From: Nonomuraea guangzhouensis
Lineage (GTDB): Bacteria > Actinomycetota > Actinomycetes > Streptosporangiales > Streptosporangiaceae
NCBI RefSeq assembly: GCF_019396345.1
Contig: NZ_JAHKRM010000037.1
Span: 62,001-126,000, forward strand
Direction of reading: 5' to 3'
Length of the DNA: 64,000 bases
Shown here one piece after another: positions 57,233 through 64,000 of the stretch (within the stretch, counting starts at the first letter, position 1; every line of letters starts with the position of its first letter). Below the pieces are notes generated by a model that was not told where the DNA came from, did not search any database, and saw only the letters and a list, made by a program, of their open reading frames with translations. Both the position numbers and the translations under genes were made by a program.

Positions 57233-58335
57233 CCTGGGAGCCCGAGCGGCTCGATGACCAGGAGCATCTCACCGAGGGTGATCCGGGCGGCATGCTGGTC
57301 GCGGTGGCGGCCTCGGCCGCCCAGGTACGCATCGCCTACCGGGCCTCGGTCGAGGCGGGCGTCGACCGGCTGACCTCCCGGGTCCGGCCGCGCGCGGTCG
57401 TGGTCGTGGGCATGGGGGCCTCCGGCATCGCGGGCGACGTCCTCGCCGCGGTCTGCGGCAACGGCGCCCCGCTGCCCGTCGTGACCGTGCGCTCCCATCA
57501 GCTGCCCGGCTGGGTGGGCGCGACCGATCTGGTCATCGCGGTGTCGTGCTCGGGCCATACCGAGGAGACGCTGTCGGCGGCCTTGGAGGCCGTGCGGCGC
57601 GGCTGCTCGCTGATCGCGGTCGGCCGGGCCGACTCGCCCCTGGAGTCGATCGCCAGGCAGGCGTCCGCCGTCTACGTGGCGGTGCCCGCGACCGGGCAGC
57701 CCCGCGCCAACGTCTGGCTGCTGACCATCCCGCTGATCGTGTCCGCCGCGGCGCTCGGCCTGACCAAGGCCGACGAGGAGCTGTACGAACGGGTGGCCGC
57801 GACGCTGGAGGACGTCGCGCACCGGTGCCGGCCGTCCAGCGAGTCGTTCGTCAACCCGGGCAAGACGCTGGCCACGGAGCTGGCCGAGAGTGTGCCGATG
57901 ATCTGGGGCTCGTCCCCCGTCACCGCGGTCGCCGGCTATCGGCTGGCCTGCCAGCTCAATGCGAACGCCAAATACCCGGCGATCCTGGGTGAGCTGCCCG
58001 AGGCCGGCCACAACCAGGTGGCCGCCTTCGACGGGCCGCTGGCCAAGCGCGACATCTTCGCCGACGCCGCCGGGCACACGCTCAGGCTGGTGATGCTGCG
58101 CGACGTCGAAGAGGACCCGCGGGTGGCACGTCGCCGCGAGGCGTCCGTGCGGCTGGCGCACGACCGTGACGTACCCGTCACCGAGCTGTCCGCGGAGGGC
58201 TCGCACCCGCTGGAGCGGGTCGCCTCGCTGATCGGTTTGGGTGACTATGCGACCACCTATCTGGCTCTCGGGTATGGAGGCGATCCGACCCCTGTGTCGG
58301 CGATCACGGAGCTTAAGGCCAGAATTTCGCAATAG
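57229..58335 (+). CDS. Bifunctional phosphoglucose/phosphomannose isomerase-like SIS-domain protein
   Basis: A 368-residue two-SIS-domain protein. VVVVGMGASGIAGDVLAAV and LVIAVSCSGHTEETLSAA are the sugar-phosphate-binding loops of the first domain; LNANAKYPAILGELPEAGHNQVAAF is the characteristic PGI/PMI segment of the second. It links fructose-6-P with mannose-6-P and glucose-6-P, placing it before the phosphomannomutase encoded just upstream. It is the last gene of the coupled unit. Confidence 0.87.
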   Translation: MTWEPERLDDQEHLTEGDPGGMLVAVAASAAQVRIAYRASVEAGVDRLTSRVRPRAVVVVGMGASGIAGDVLAAVCGNGAPLPVVTVRSHQLPGWVGATDLVIAVSCSGHTEETLSAALEAVRRGCSLIAVGRADSPLESIARQASAVYVAVPATGQPRANVWLLTIPLIVSAAALGLTKADEELYERVAATLEDVAHRCRPSSESFVNPGKTLATELAESVPMIWGSSPVTAVAGYRLACQLNANAKYPAILGELPEAGHNQVAAFDGPLAKRDIFADAAGHTLRLVMLRDVEEDPRVARRREASVRLAHDRDVPVTELSAEGSHPLERVASLIGLGDYATTYLALGYGGDPTPVSAITELKARISQ

Positions 58336-58386
58336 GATCCGTTTTCGGGCCTTTGACTGCATGATCATAATGAGTGGAGTTTTTCG

Positions 58387-59313
58387 GTGAGCGCGAGTGG
58401 TGGTAACAAGGCGATCATTGCGGCGTTGACCGCCAATCTGGCGATCGCCGTGTCGAAGTTCGTGGCCGCCTTCTTCACCGGGTCGTCCTCGATGCTCGCC
58501 GAAGGCATTCACTCCGTCGCCGACTCGGGCAACCAGCTGCTGCTGCTGATCGGCGGCAAGCGGGCGCAGCGGGAGCGGGACAAGTCGCATCCGTTCGGCT
58601 ATGGGCGCGAGCGCTATTTCTACGCGTTCGTGGTGGCCGTGGTGCTGTTCACGATCGGCGCGGCGTTCTCGCTCTACGAGGGCGTCACCAAGATCGTGCA
58701 TCCGCACGACGTGGAGTCGCCGATCTGGGCGTTCGCGGTGCTGATCTTCGCGATCATCGCGGAGGGGTTCTCGTTCCGTACGGCGATCATGGAGTCCAAC
58801 CCGCTGCGTGGCAAGCAGTCGTGGGTCACCTTCATCCGCCGGTCCAAGTCGCCCGAGCTGCCGGTCATCCTGCTGGAGGACCTCGGCGCGCTGCTCGGTC
58901 TGATCTTCGCGCTGTTCGGCGTGACTATGGCGGTCATCACGGGCGACGGCGTGTGGGACGGCATCGGCACGCTGATGATCGGCGTGCTGCTGGCCGTGAT
59001 CGCGGTCGTGCTGGCCATCGAGACCAAGTCGCTGCTGATGGGTGAGGGTGCCTCGTCCGAGATGGAGCAGCAGATCCGGGCCGCGCTGGAGAGCACGCCG
59101 GAGGTCGACCGGGTGATCCACATGCGCACGATGCACCTCGGGCCGGAAGAGCTGCTGGTGGCGGCCAAGATCGCGGTCTCGCACGACGACTCGGCCTCCG
59201 AGGTCGCCAGGGGCATCGACGAGGCCGAGCGGCGGATCCGCGAGGCCGTACCTATCGCCCGGGTCATCTACCTGGAGCCGGACCTGGACCGCTCGCACAC
59301 GCCGACCGCCTGA
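58387..59313 (+). CDS. Cation diffusion facilitator (CDF) metal transporter
   Basis: A 308-residue inner-membrane metal/proton antiporter. Metal-binding HSVADSGNQ in TM2 and the GYGRERYFY loop are visible. It has six TM helices and a cytoplasmic C-terminal domain (TPEVDRVIHMRTMHLGPEELLVAAKIAV). The substrate is probably Zn2+, Fe2+ or Mn2+; the TM5 tetrahedral-site pattern (DGVWDGIGT) contains two Asp rather than His-Asp. GTG 58387 follows the PGI/PMI stop by 51 bases. Confidence 0.88.
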   Translation: MSASGGNKAIIAALTANLAIAVSKFVAAFFTGSSSMLAEGIHSVADSGNQLLLLIGGKRAQRERDKSHPFGYGRERYFYAFVVAVVLFTIGAAFSLYEGVTKIVHPHDVESPIWAFAVLIFAIIAEGFSFRTAIMESNPLRGKQSWVTFIRRSKSPELPVILLEDLGALLGLIFALFGVTMAVITGDGVWDGIGTLMIGVLLAVIAVVLAIETKSLLMGEGASSEMEQQIRAALESTPEVDRVIHMRTMHLGPEELLVAAKIAVSHDDSASEVARGIDEAERRIREAVPIARVIYLEPDLDRSHTPTA

Positions 59314-59325
59314 GGAGCCGGGCTC

Positions 59326-61050
59326 TTACGAGACGAGGTGGGCCGCGTCGCGCCGGATGAGGCGGAAGGCGCGGCGACCTGGGGTGGGCAGGCCGAGCTT
59401 GATGAACGCCTCGGCCTGCAACGCCGACACCCCGATCCGCGGCAGATCACGGGCGTTGGGATAGACCACGAACCGCGGCTCCCAGATCGGCCGGAACTTG
59501 GCGTTGAACCGGTACAACGACTCGATCTGGAACCAGTGCGACAGGAACACCAGCAGCCCACGCCACGCCCGCAGCACCGGCCCGGCGCCGAGCCGCTCGC
59601 CCCTGGCCAGCACCGCCCGGAACATCGCGAAGTTCAGCGAGACCTGCTCGATCCGCATCGCGGGCGCGGCCTGGAGGGTCTTGACGATCAGCAGCTCGTT
59701 CAGCCCCGGTTCGGCGTCGCGGTCCCTGCGCATCAGGTCGAGTGAGATGCCGTGCGGCCCCCACGGCACGAAGTGCAGCACGGCCCTGATCTCGCCCTCC
59801 TTGTGCGCGGTGGCCACCACGCACTCGGCGTCGGCGGGGTCGCCGAAGCGGCCGAGCGCCATGGAGAAGCCGCGTTCGGTCTCGGTGCCACGCCAGGAGA
59901 CGGCGGCCTGCTTGATCCGTTCCTTCTCGGTCTCGGGCAGGTCGGCGACCCGCCGTACGCGGCAGGTGTAGCCCGCGCGCTCGACCCTGTTGGCCATCTG
60001 GCGGACGTTGCGCATGGCCCGGCCCTCCAGCGTGAAGTCGGCGACCTCGACCACCGCCTCGTCGCCGAGCTCCAGCGCCGACATCCCGGTCCTGCGGGTC
60101 CACACCTCGCCGCCGGTCTCGCCGCAGCCGATGACCGCGGGGACCCAGGCGTGCCGTCTGGCCTCGGTCATGAAGCCGTCGATCGCCGCCGGCCACGCCT
60201 CGCGGTCGCCGATCGGGTCGCCGCTCGCCAGCATGACGCCCGAGACGACCCGGTAGGCGATCGCGGCCTTGCCCGAGGGGGAGAAGAGCACGCTCTTGTC
60301 GCGGCGGAGCGCGAAGTAGCCGAGTGAGTCGCGCCGTCCGTGCCGGTCGAGCAGCTCGCGCAGCCGCCGCTCGTCGTCGGCGGTGAGCTCGGCGACCGGG
60401 CGTTCCGGGCGCAGCAGGAGGTACAGGGTGCTGACCACGGTCAGCGTGCCGAGCGCGAGCAGCGAGAAGTAGACCAGGTCCGAGATGCGCTCGACGGAGT
60501 AGGTGACCGGCCCCTCGATGCCGACGAGGCCGAGCAGCACGTGCTCCAGCTTGTCGAGCATGCTCGGGTTGCCGACGATGGCCATCGGGTGGGTGCTGAC
60601 CAGCAGGAAGCCGAGGACCAGGTCGAGGGTGCCGAGGCCGAGCAGGTTCCACAGCGCGCGCCAGCGGGTGCGGGGGTCGGACAGGGCGGCGAACTCGCGC
60701 TTGTTCACCAGCAGTGCCACGCAGACGGCCAGACTCAGCCCGGCCGTGACCAGGTGACGCAGATGGATGAGCTCCACGGCCGCGCTCACCGGTAGCAGCA
60801 CCACCATCGCCCGCCAGGCCCGCGCCTTCCTGCGGCGCAGGCCGTGCGCCAGCATCACCAGCAGGATGCCGACGACCAGCGACGACGCCCGCGCGACCGT
60901 GGTGACGATGCCGGGCAGCAGGTCGGACCACTGGCCCATCCGCGTCTGACCGAACCCCGGCGACACGACCTTGATGATGTCGAGCAGGCCGATCATCAGT
61001 GAGGCGTAGCCTGTGACGGCCGGCACCCACGGGCGCGCGATCCTCTTCAC
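59326..61050 (-). CDS. Membrane protein with DUF2156 (MprF-like aminoacyl-phosphatidylglycerol synthase) domain
   Basis: A 574-residue protein: about six hydrophobic segments in the first 215 residues, then a DUF2156 double-GNAT-like domain (DSLGYFALRRDKSVLFSPSGKAAIAYRVVSGVMLASGDPIGD and the terminal LYRFNAKFRPIWEPRFVVYP). This fold is the catalytic part of MprF and LysX-type lysyl/alanyl-phosphatidylglycerol synthases, which use aminoacyl-tRNA and confer resistance to cationic peptides. The N-terminal membrane part is shorter than that of full MprF flippases. It is divergent from an esterase gene. Confidence 0.83.
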   Translation of the reverse strand: MKRIARPWVPAVTGYASLMIGLLDIIKVVSPGFGQTRMGQWSDLLPGIVTTVARASSLVVGILLVMLAHGLRRRKARAWRAMVVLLPVSAAVELIHLRHLVTAGLSLAVCVALLVNKREFAALSDPRTRWRALWNLLGLGTLDLVLGFLLVSTHPMAIVGNPSMLDKLEHVLLGLVGIEGPVTYSVERISDLVYFSLLALGTLTVVSTLYLLLRPERPVAELTADDERRLRELLDRHGRRDSLGYFALRRDKSVLFSPSGKAAIAYRVVSGVMLASGDPIGDREAWPAAIDGFMTEARRHAWVPAVIGCGETGGEVWTRRTGMSALELGDEAVVEVADFTLEGRAMRNVRQMANRVERAGYTCRVRRVADLPETEKERIKQAAVSWRGTETERGFSMALGRFGDPADAECVVATAHKEGEIRAVLHFVPWGPHGISLDLMRRDRDAEPGLNELLIVKTLQAAPAMRIEQVSLNFAMFRAVLARGERLGAGPVLRAWRGLLVFLSHWFQIESLYRFNAKFRPIWEPRFVVYPNARDLPRIGVSALQAEAFIKLGLPTPGRRAFRLIRRDAAHLVS

Positions 61051-61165
61051 AGTTCGATATTAAACGCAGCCCTCTATAACGCCCGCGTTAAGTCGTGAGC
61101 GGCTCGCGTGGCATGCGTTAACCCGCTTCTTACGCCTCGCGGAGTATCCCTGTCGTGGAGGCGAG

Positions 61166-62251
61166 ATGGAACTGACCTCGGTAAAACTGCAACTCCTGGT
61201 GGCCGGGCTCGCGGTGGCGGCGCTGGTCGCGACCGTCTGGCTGTGGCCGCGGCTGAGCAGCCGCCGCTGGCCGGCCGTGCTGGGCAGGGTGGGTGTGCTC
61301 GTGGGCGACCAGGTGCTCACGCTGACGGCGCTCGGCCTGATCGGGAACTCGTACTTCGGCTTCTACAGCTCGTGGCCCGACCTGCTCGGCACCGACACGG
61401 CCACGGCGCCCATCACGGTCGCGGGCGTCGGCGCGGGCATCCGGGTGCTGGCCCAGCATGCCGTACGGGGTGGCCGGATCGAGCAGGTGATCATGCCGGG
61501 GCGGACCACGCACCTCAGCGAGGAGGCGTACATCTTCCTGCCCACGGCCTACTTCACGGACAAGCACCAGCGCTTCCCCGCGATCCTGTCGCTGACCGGC
61601 TATCCGGGCGACCCGCGCAACCTCATGACCCGGCTCGACCTGCCGGGCCGGATGGCCAAGGCGATCGCCGAGCACCAGGTCAAGCCGACGATCCTGGTGA
61701 TGATGCGGCCCAGCGTGGTGCTGCCGCGTGACACCGAGTGCGTGGACGTGCCGCGCGGGCCGCAGTCGCAGGCGTACTTCGCCACTGACGTGCGGCAGGA
61801 CATGATCGACTCGTACCGGGTGGGGAGCGGCCGGGAGTACTGGGGATTACTGGGTGGCTCGACCGGCGGCTACTGCGCGCTGAAGCTCGCCATGACCCAT
61901 CCGGACAGGTTCTCGGCTGCCGTGTCGCTCTCGGGCTACTACAAGACGATCATCGACGGCACCACGGGAGACCTGTTCGCCGGGGACAAGACGGTCGAGC
62001 AGCGCAACGACCTCATGTGGCGGCTGGCCGGCCTGCCCGCGCCGCCGGTCAACGTACTGGTCACCACCAGCAAGAAGGGGGAGGGCAACTACCAGTCGAC
62101 GCAGCGGTTCCTGGCCGCGGTGAAGCCGCCGATGCAGGCGTCGTCGCTGATCCTGCCCAGTGGCGGGCACAACTTCAACACCTGGAACAGGGAGCTGCCA
62201 CAGGCTCTGCCGTGGCTCGCCCAGCAGCTCCACGCGCCCGCCGCCGTGTAG
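61166..62251 (+). CDS. Membrane-anchored alpha/beta-hydrolase (esterase D/antigen 85-like)
   Basis: A 361-residue protein with two N-terminal hydrophobic segments (about 8-27 and 41-62) and an extracellular alpha/beta-hydrolase domain. GGSTGGYCALKLAM holds the nucleophile Ser in a G-x-S-x-G elbow, and SGGHNFNTW carries the catalytic His. Relatives include esterase D-type and mycolyltransferase-like enzymes. Its divergent pairing with the MprF-like gene recalls aminoacyl-PG synthase/hydrolase pairs (inference). GGAGGCG precedes the ATG. Confidence 0.82.
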   Translation: MELTSVKLQLLVAGLAVAALVATVWLWPRLSSRRWPAVLGRVGVLVGDQVLTLTALGLIGNSYFGFYSSWPDLLGTDTATAPITVAGVGAGIRVLAQHAVRGGRIEQVIMPGRTTHLSEEAYIFLPTAYFTDKHQRFPAILSLTGYPGDPRNLMTRLDLPGRMAKAIAEHQVKPTILVMMRPSVVLPRDTECVDVPRGPQSQAYFATDVRQDMIDSYRVGSGREYWGLLGGSTGGYCALKLAMTHPDRFSAAVSLSGYYKTIIDGTTGDLFAGDKTVEQRNDLMWRLAGLPAPPVNVLVTTSKKGEGNYQSTQRFLAAVKPPMQASSLILPSGGHNFNTWNRELPQALPWLAQQLHAPAAV

Positions 62252-62262
62252 CGTCCGCCGCC

Positions 62263-62299
62263 GCCCAGCGTCCGTCGCCGCGGCGGCACGCCGCTGGGC
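62263..62299. terminator. Hairpin between converging genes
   Basis: GCCCAGCG (62263-62270) and CGCTGGGC (62292-62299) are exact complements, with an additional GC-rich inner helix. It lies between the converging hydrolase and methyltransferase genes and may terminate both. There is no T-run. Confidence 0.5.
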
Positions 62300-62307
62300 C
62301 GCCGAGC

Positions 62308-63105
62308 TCAGAGCTTCCGGCCGACGACGCCGTACCCGCCCGCGAAGACCTTCTTCGGCACGCCGCCCTCGGGGCGCCACTGGTGGCCGACGACCAGCCC
62401 CGGCTCGACGAGCGCGTAGCCGTCGAAGAAGCGCGCGATCTCGGGCCCGCTGCGGTGCGTCATCCCGGTCGGGGTGTCGCGGTAGATCTCGGCCATGGCC
62501 GCCATCGCCTCGGGCTCGAAGTCCGCGGTCGTGTGGGAGAGTGCCAGGAAGCTGCCGGGGCAGACGGCGGCGGAGAAGGCCTTGACCGCGCTCCATGGGT
62601 CGAGCTCGTTCCTGATGTGCATGAGCGTGCCGATGATGATCACGGCTATCGGCTTGCCGAAGTCGAGTGTGTCGCGCACGCTCCGGTCGCCGAGGATCGT
62701 CTCGGGCTCCAGCAGGTCCGCCTCGATGTAGGTGGTGCGCCCCTCCTCGGAGCCGCGTAACAGGGCTCGGGCGTGATTCATGACGATCGGATCGTTGTCG
62801 ACGTAGACGATGCGGGCGGCGGGGTTCACCGACTGGGCCACCTCGTGCGTGTTGCCCTGGGTGGGGATGCCGGTGCCGATGTCGAGGAACTGGCTGATGC
62901 CCGCTTCGGCCAGGTAGCGCACCACCCGGCCGAGGAAGGCGCGGTTCTCCCTGACCGCCTCGATCATCCCCGGCTCGGTTTTCAGGACCATCTCGGCCAC
63001 CACCCGGTCGGCCTCGAAGTTGTCCTTGCCACCGAGCCAGTAGTCGTAGACGCGGGCTGGGTGGGGCACGGACGTGTCGATGCGGTGCTCGATCTCTTTG
63101 GTCAC
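62308..63105 (-). CDS. SAM-dependent methyltransferase, DUF574/Methyltransf_19 family
   Basis: A 265-residue protein of a family expanded in actinomycetes. The N-terminal IDTSVPHPARVYDYWLGGKDNFEADRVVAE is its hallmark. The SAM motif is FLDIGTGIPTQGNTHEVAQ, then VYVDNDPIVMNHARALL. GTG 63105 is chosen for GGAGG 5 bases upstream; the frame is open to 63159. The substrate is unknown for the family as a whole. Confidence 0.87.
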   Translation of the reverse strand: MTKEIEHRIDTSVPHPARVYDYWLGGKDNFEADRVVAEMVLKTEPGMIEAVRENRAFLGRVVRYLAEAGISQFLDIGTGIPTQGNTHEVAQSVNPAARIVYVDNDPIVMNHARALLRGSEEGRTTYIEADLLEPETILGDRSVRDTLDFGKPIAVIIIGTLMHIRNELDPWSAVKAFSAAVCPGSFLALSHTTADFEPEAMAAMAEIYRDTPTGMTHRSGPEIARFFDGYALVEPGLVVGHQWRPEGGVPKKVFAGGYGVVGRKL

Positions 63106-63183
63106 CCGAACCTCCACGGAAGCCGCTTTTGCCGGAGATCGTAACCCGCAGTCGATCACCTGTCCGCCGGAGTGGGTGGCCGG

Positions 63184-63660
63184 TTATTCGTGGCCCGTCA
63201 GGCAGGACGTGCCCGCGTCCGTCTCGTCGAACAGGCAGCGGCCGTCCTTGTTGAGCGAGATCACCTTCTTGACGGACCTGAACTGCTTCAACGTGGCGGA
63301 GATCGTGTGCAGCGCCCGCGCGTCGCTGCCGACGCCGCCGCCCCACACCGTCCGGCAGAAGCGCAGCGTGGCGGTGCCGTCCTTGATCTTCAGCTTGAAG
63401 TCGGCGCCGCAGTCGGACGGGCCGCGGAGCCGTCCGGTCAGCTCGGAGTGCAGGCCCTTCCCGTGCTCGGCCTTGGTCGGGCCCGCGATCAGTTGCCCGA
63501 TCGCGAACCGGGCGACGCCCCGATCGGGGGCCTTCCGGGTAACCGCGACCACCTTGCCGGGAATGCCGTCTCCCTTGGAGAAGTACACCTTCACCTCGCC
63601 GCCCATCTGCACCGGAGACAGGGCGAGTACGGTGGCCATCAGCAGCTCCATCATGACCAT
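63184..63660 (-). CDS. GerMN-like small exported protein
   Basis: A 158-residue protein. The first 16 residues are hydrophobic and may be a short signal. GEVKVYFSKGDG, ARFAIGQLIAGPTKAEHGKGLHSEL and LKIKDGTATLRFCRTVWGG follow the GerMN (sporulation/germination-associated) beta-alpha pattern. Four Cys suggest disulfides outside the cell. Its ATG overlaps the MerR gene's end by 10 bases, so the two are probably cotranscribed. An ATG at 63654 is an alternative start. Confidence 0.6.
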   Translation of the reverse strand: MVMMELLMATVLALSPVQMGGEVKVYFSKGDGIPGKVVAVTRKAPDRGVARFAIGQLIAGPTKAEHGKGLHSELTGRLRGPSDCGADFKLKIKDGTATLRFCRTVWGGGVGSDARALHTISATLKQFRSVKKVISLNKDGRCLFDETDAGTSCLTGHE

Positions 63661-64000
63661 TTGGACGTCTGGCCAGGGGTGGAAGTTCGCAGCAGCCGCA
63701 GCGCCTTCTCCTTCTCGAAGTCCAGGGCCCGGCGCGGCGCCTGGATGCGGCCGATCCGTACGCCGAGATCGCGTACGGCACCGGCCACGGCGGGATCACT
63801 GAGCACGCGCAACGCGAACGCCAACTCGGCGGGCGAGATGTCGAACCGCTTCTCCAGCTCGATCCCCTGAGCCACGGCCGCGAGCTCGTCCGGGCCGAAC
63901 CGCCGGTGCGCGCCCTGCTCCCGGACGGGCGGCAGAAGGCCCAGTGCCTCCCGGTATCGGAGCATTCGAGGGGACATGCCGAGCCGCCTGGCCGCTTCAG
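63651..64000 (-). CDS. MerR-family transcriptional regulator (partial, N-terminus beyond window)
   Basis: The visible 115 residues contain most of the winged-helix DNA-binding domain (EAARRLGMSPRMLRYREALGLLPPVREQGAHRRFGPDELAAV) and a C-terminal helix region. The start lies beyond base 64000. The dimerisation helix is short and there is no obvious effector domain or metal-binding Cys. It overlaps the GerMN-like gene, which it may co-regulate. Confidence 0.85.
   Translation of the reverse strand, partial: EAARRLGMSPRMLRYREALGLLPPVREQGAHRRFGPDELAAVAQGIELEKRFDISPAELAFALRVLSDPAVAGAVRDLGVRIGRIQAPRRALDFEKEKALRLLRTSTPGQTSKWS

Noticed and set aside
61051..61165. Operator from the GCGTTAA direct repeats between the divergent lipid genes
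   Set aside because: The repeats are short and imperfectly paired with TTAAACGC; not distinguishable from chance.

Overview
The window is high-GC DNA from an actinomycete. Many genes start with GTG, and it carries a WhiB regulator, a fused FO synthase (fbiC) with fbiA and fbiB, LytR-CpsA-Psr (LCP) wall ligases and short 4-bp ATGA/GTGA gene overlaps. The gene content and order fit Streptosporangiales (Nonomuraea-like). That placement is inference from gene content only; there is no rRNA in the window. I saw no tRNA, CRISPR array, insertion sequence or prophage.

Region by region. (1) 1-3759: a sugar ABC importer (two permeases and a lipoprotein binding protein) divergent from a DeoR-type repressor; repeated ACCGCA/TGCGGT half-sites lie between them. 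(2) 3760-9931: an accessory stretch with a TetX-like flavin monooxygenase behind a palindromic operator, an archaeal-type AAA ATPase, a DUF4097-like lipoprotein, an F420/FMN-type LLM oxidoreductase, a GNAT acetyltransferase and a STAS anti-sigma antagonist. (3) 9957-20514: an envelope block with an LCP ligase, two GT2 enzymes, an IspD-like cytidylyltransferase fused to an SDR domain, two CDP-alcohol phosphotransferases, a DUF5941 membrane protein, a LicC-like cytidylyltransferase and a glycerol-1-phosphate dehydrogenase homologue. Together these look like a route to CDP-activated polyols and their transfer to a lipid or polymer. (4) 20511-22703: an acetoacetate decarboxylase-like protein and an ECF sigma factor with a membrane-anchored partner. 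(5) 22700-37685: a second envelope glycan block arranged around a divergent promoter region near 28.5 kb, with two GT-C membrane glycosyltransferases, a polyprenyl-phosphate sugar synthase-like GT2, three GT4 enzymes, an acyltransferase, a second LCP ligase, a methyltransferase flanked by two divergent flippase-like paralogues, and an NDP-sugar pyrophosphorylase.

(6) 37927-46449: a DNA glycosylase, F420 biosynthesis genes (fbiC, then fbiB-fbiA), an extracellular substrate-binding/VWA protein, and a secreted AA10 polysaccharide monooxygenase with a chitin-binding module. (7) 46643-58335: a block that looks like conserved actinobacterial core, with a Pro/Gln-rich membrane protein, whiB, a GT2-membrane fusion, DUF5719, a metallopeptidase-family protein, DUF3499, phosphomannomutase, Trm112-like and PGI/PMI. 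Inserted between DUF5719 and the metallopeptidase gene is a two-gene unit on the minus strand: a 48-residue, highly charged peptide translationally coupled to a protein-isoaspartyl-methyltransferase (PIMT) homologue with a long C-terminal extension. This matches the architecture of the recently described imiditide RiPPs (aspartimide peptides) and is the most interesting system in the window. (8) 58387-64000: a CDF metal transporter, a divergent aminoacyl-phosphatidylglycerol synthase-like/esterase pair, a DUF574-type methyltransferase, a GerMN-like secreted protein and a MerR regulator cut by the window edge.

Functional themes: wall glycopolymer assembly (mannose/NDP-sugar supply, polyprenyl-phosphate sugars, GT-C enzymes, LCP attachment), F420 supply, lipid headgroup modification, and one small RiPP locus.
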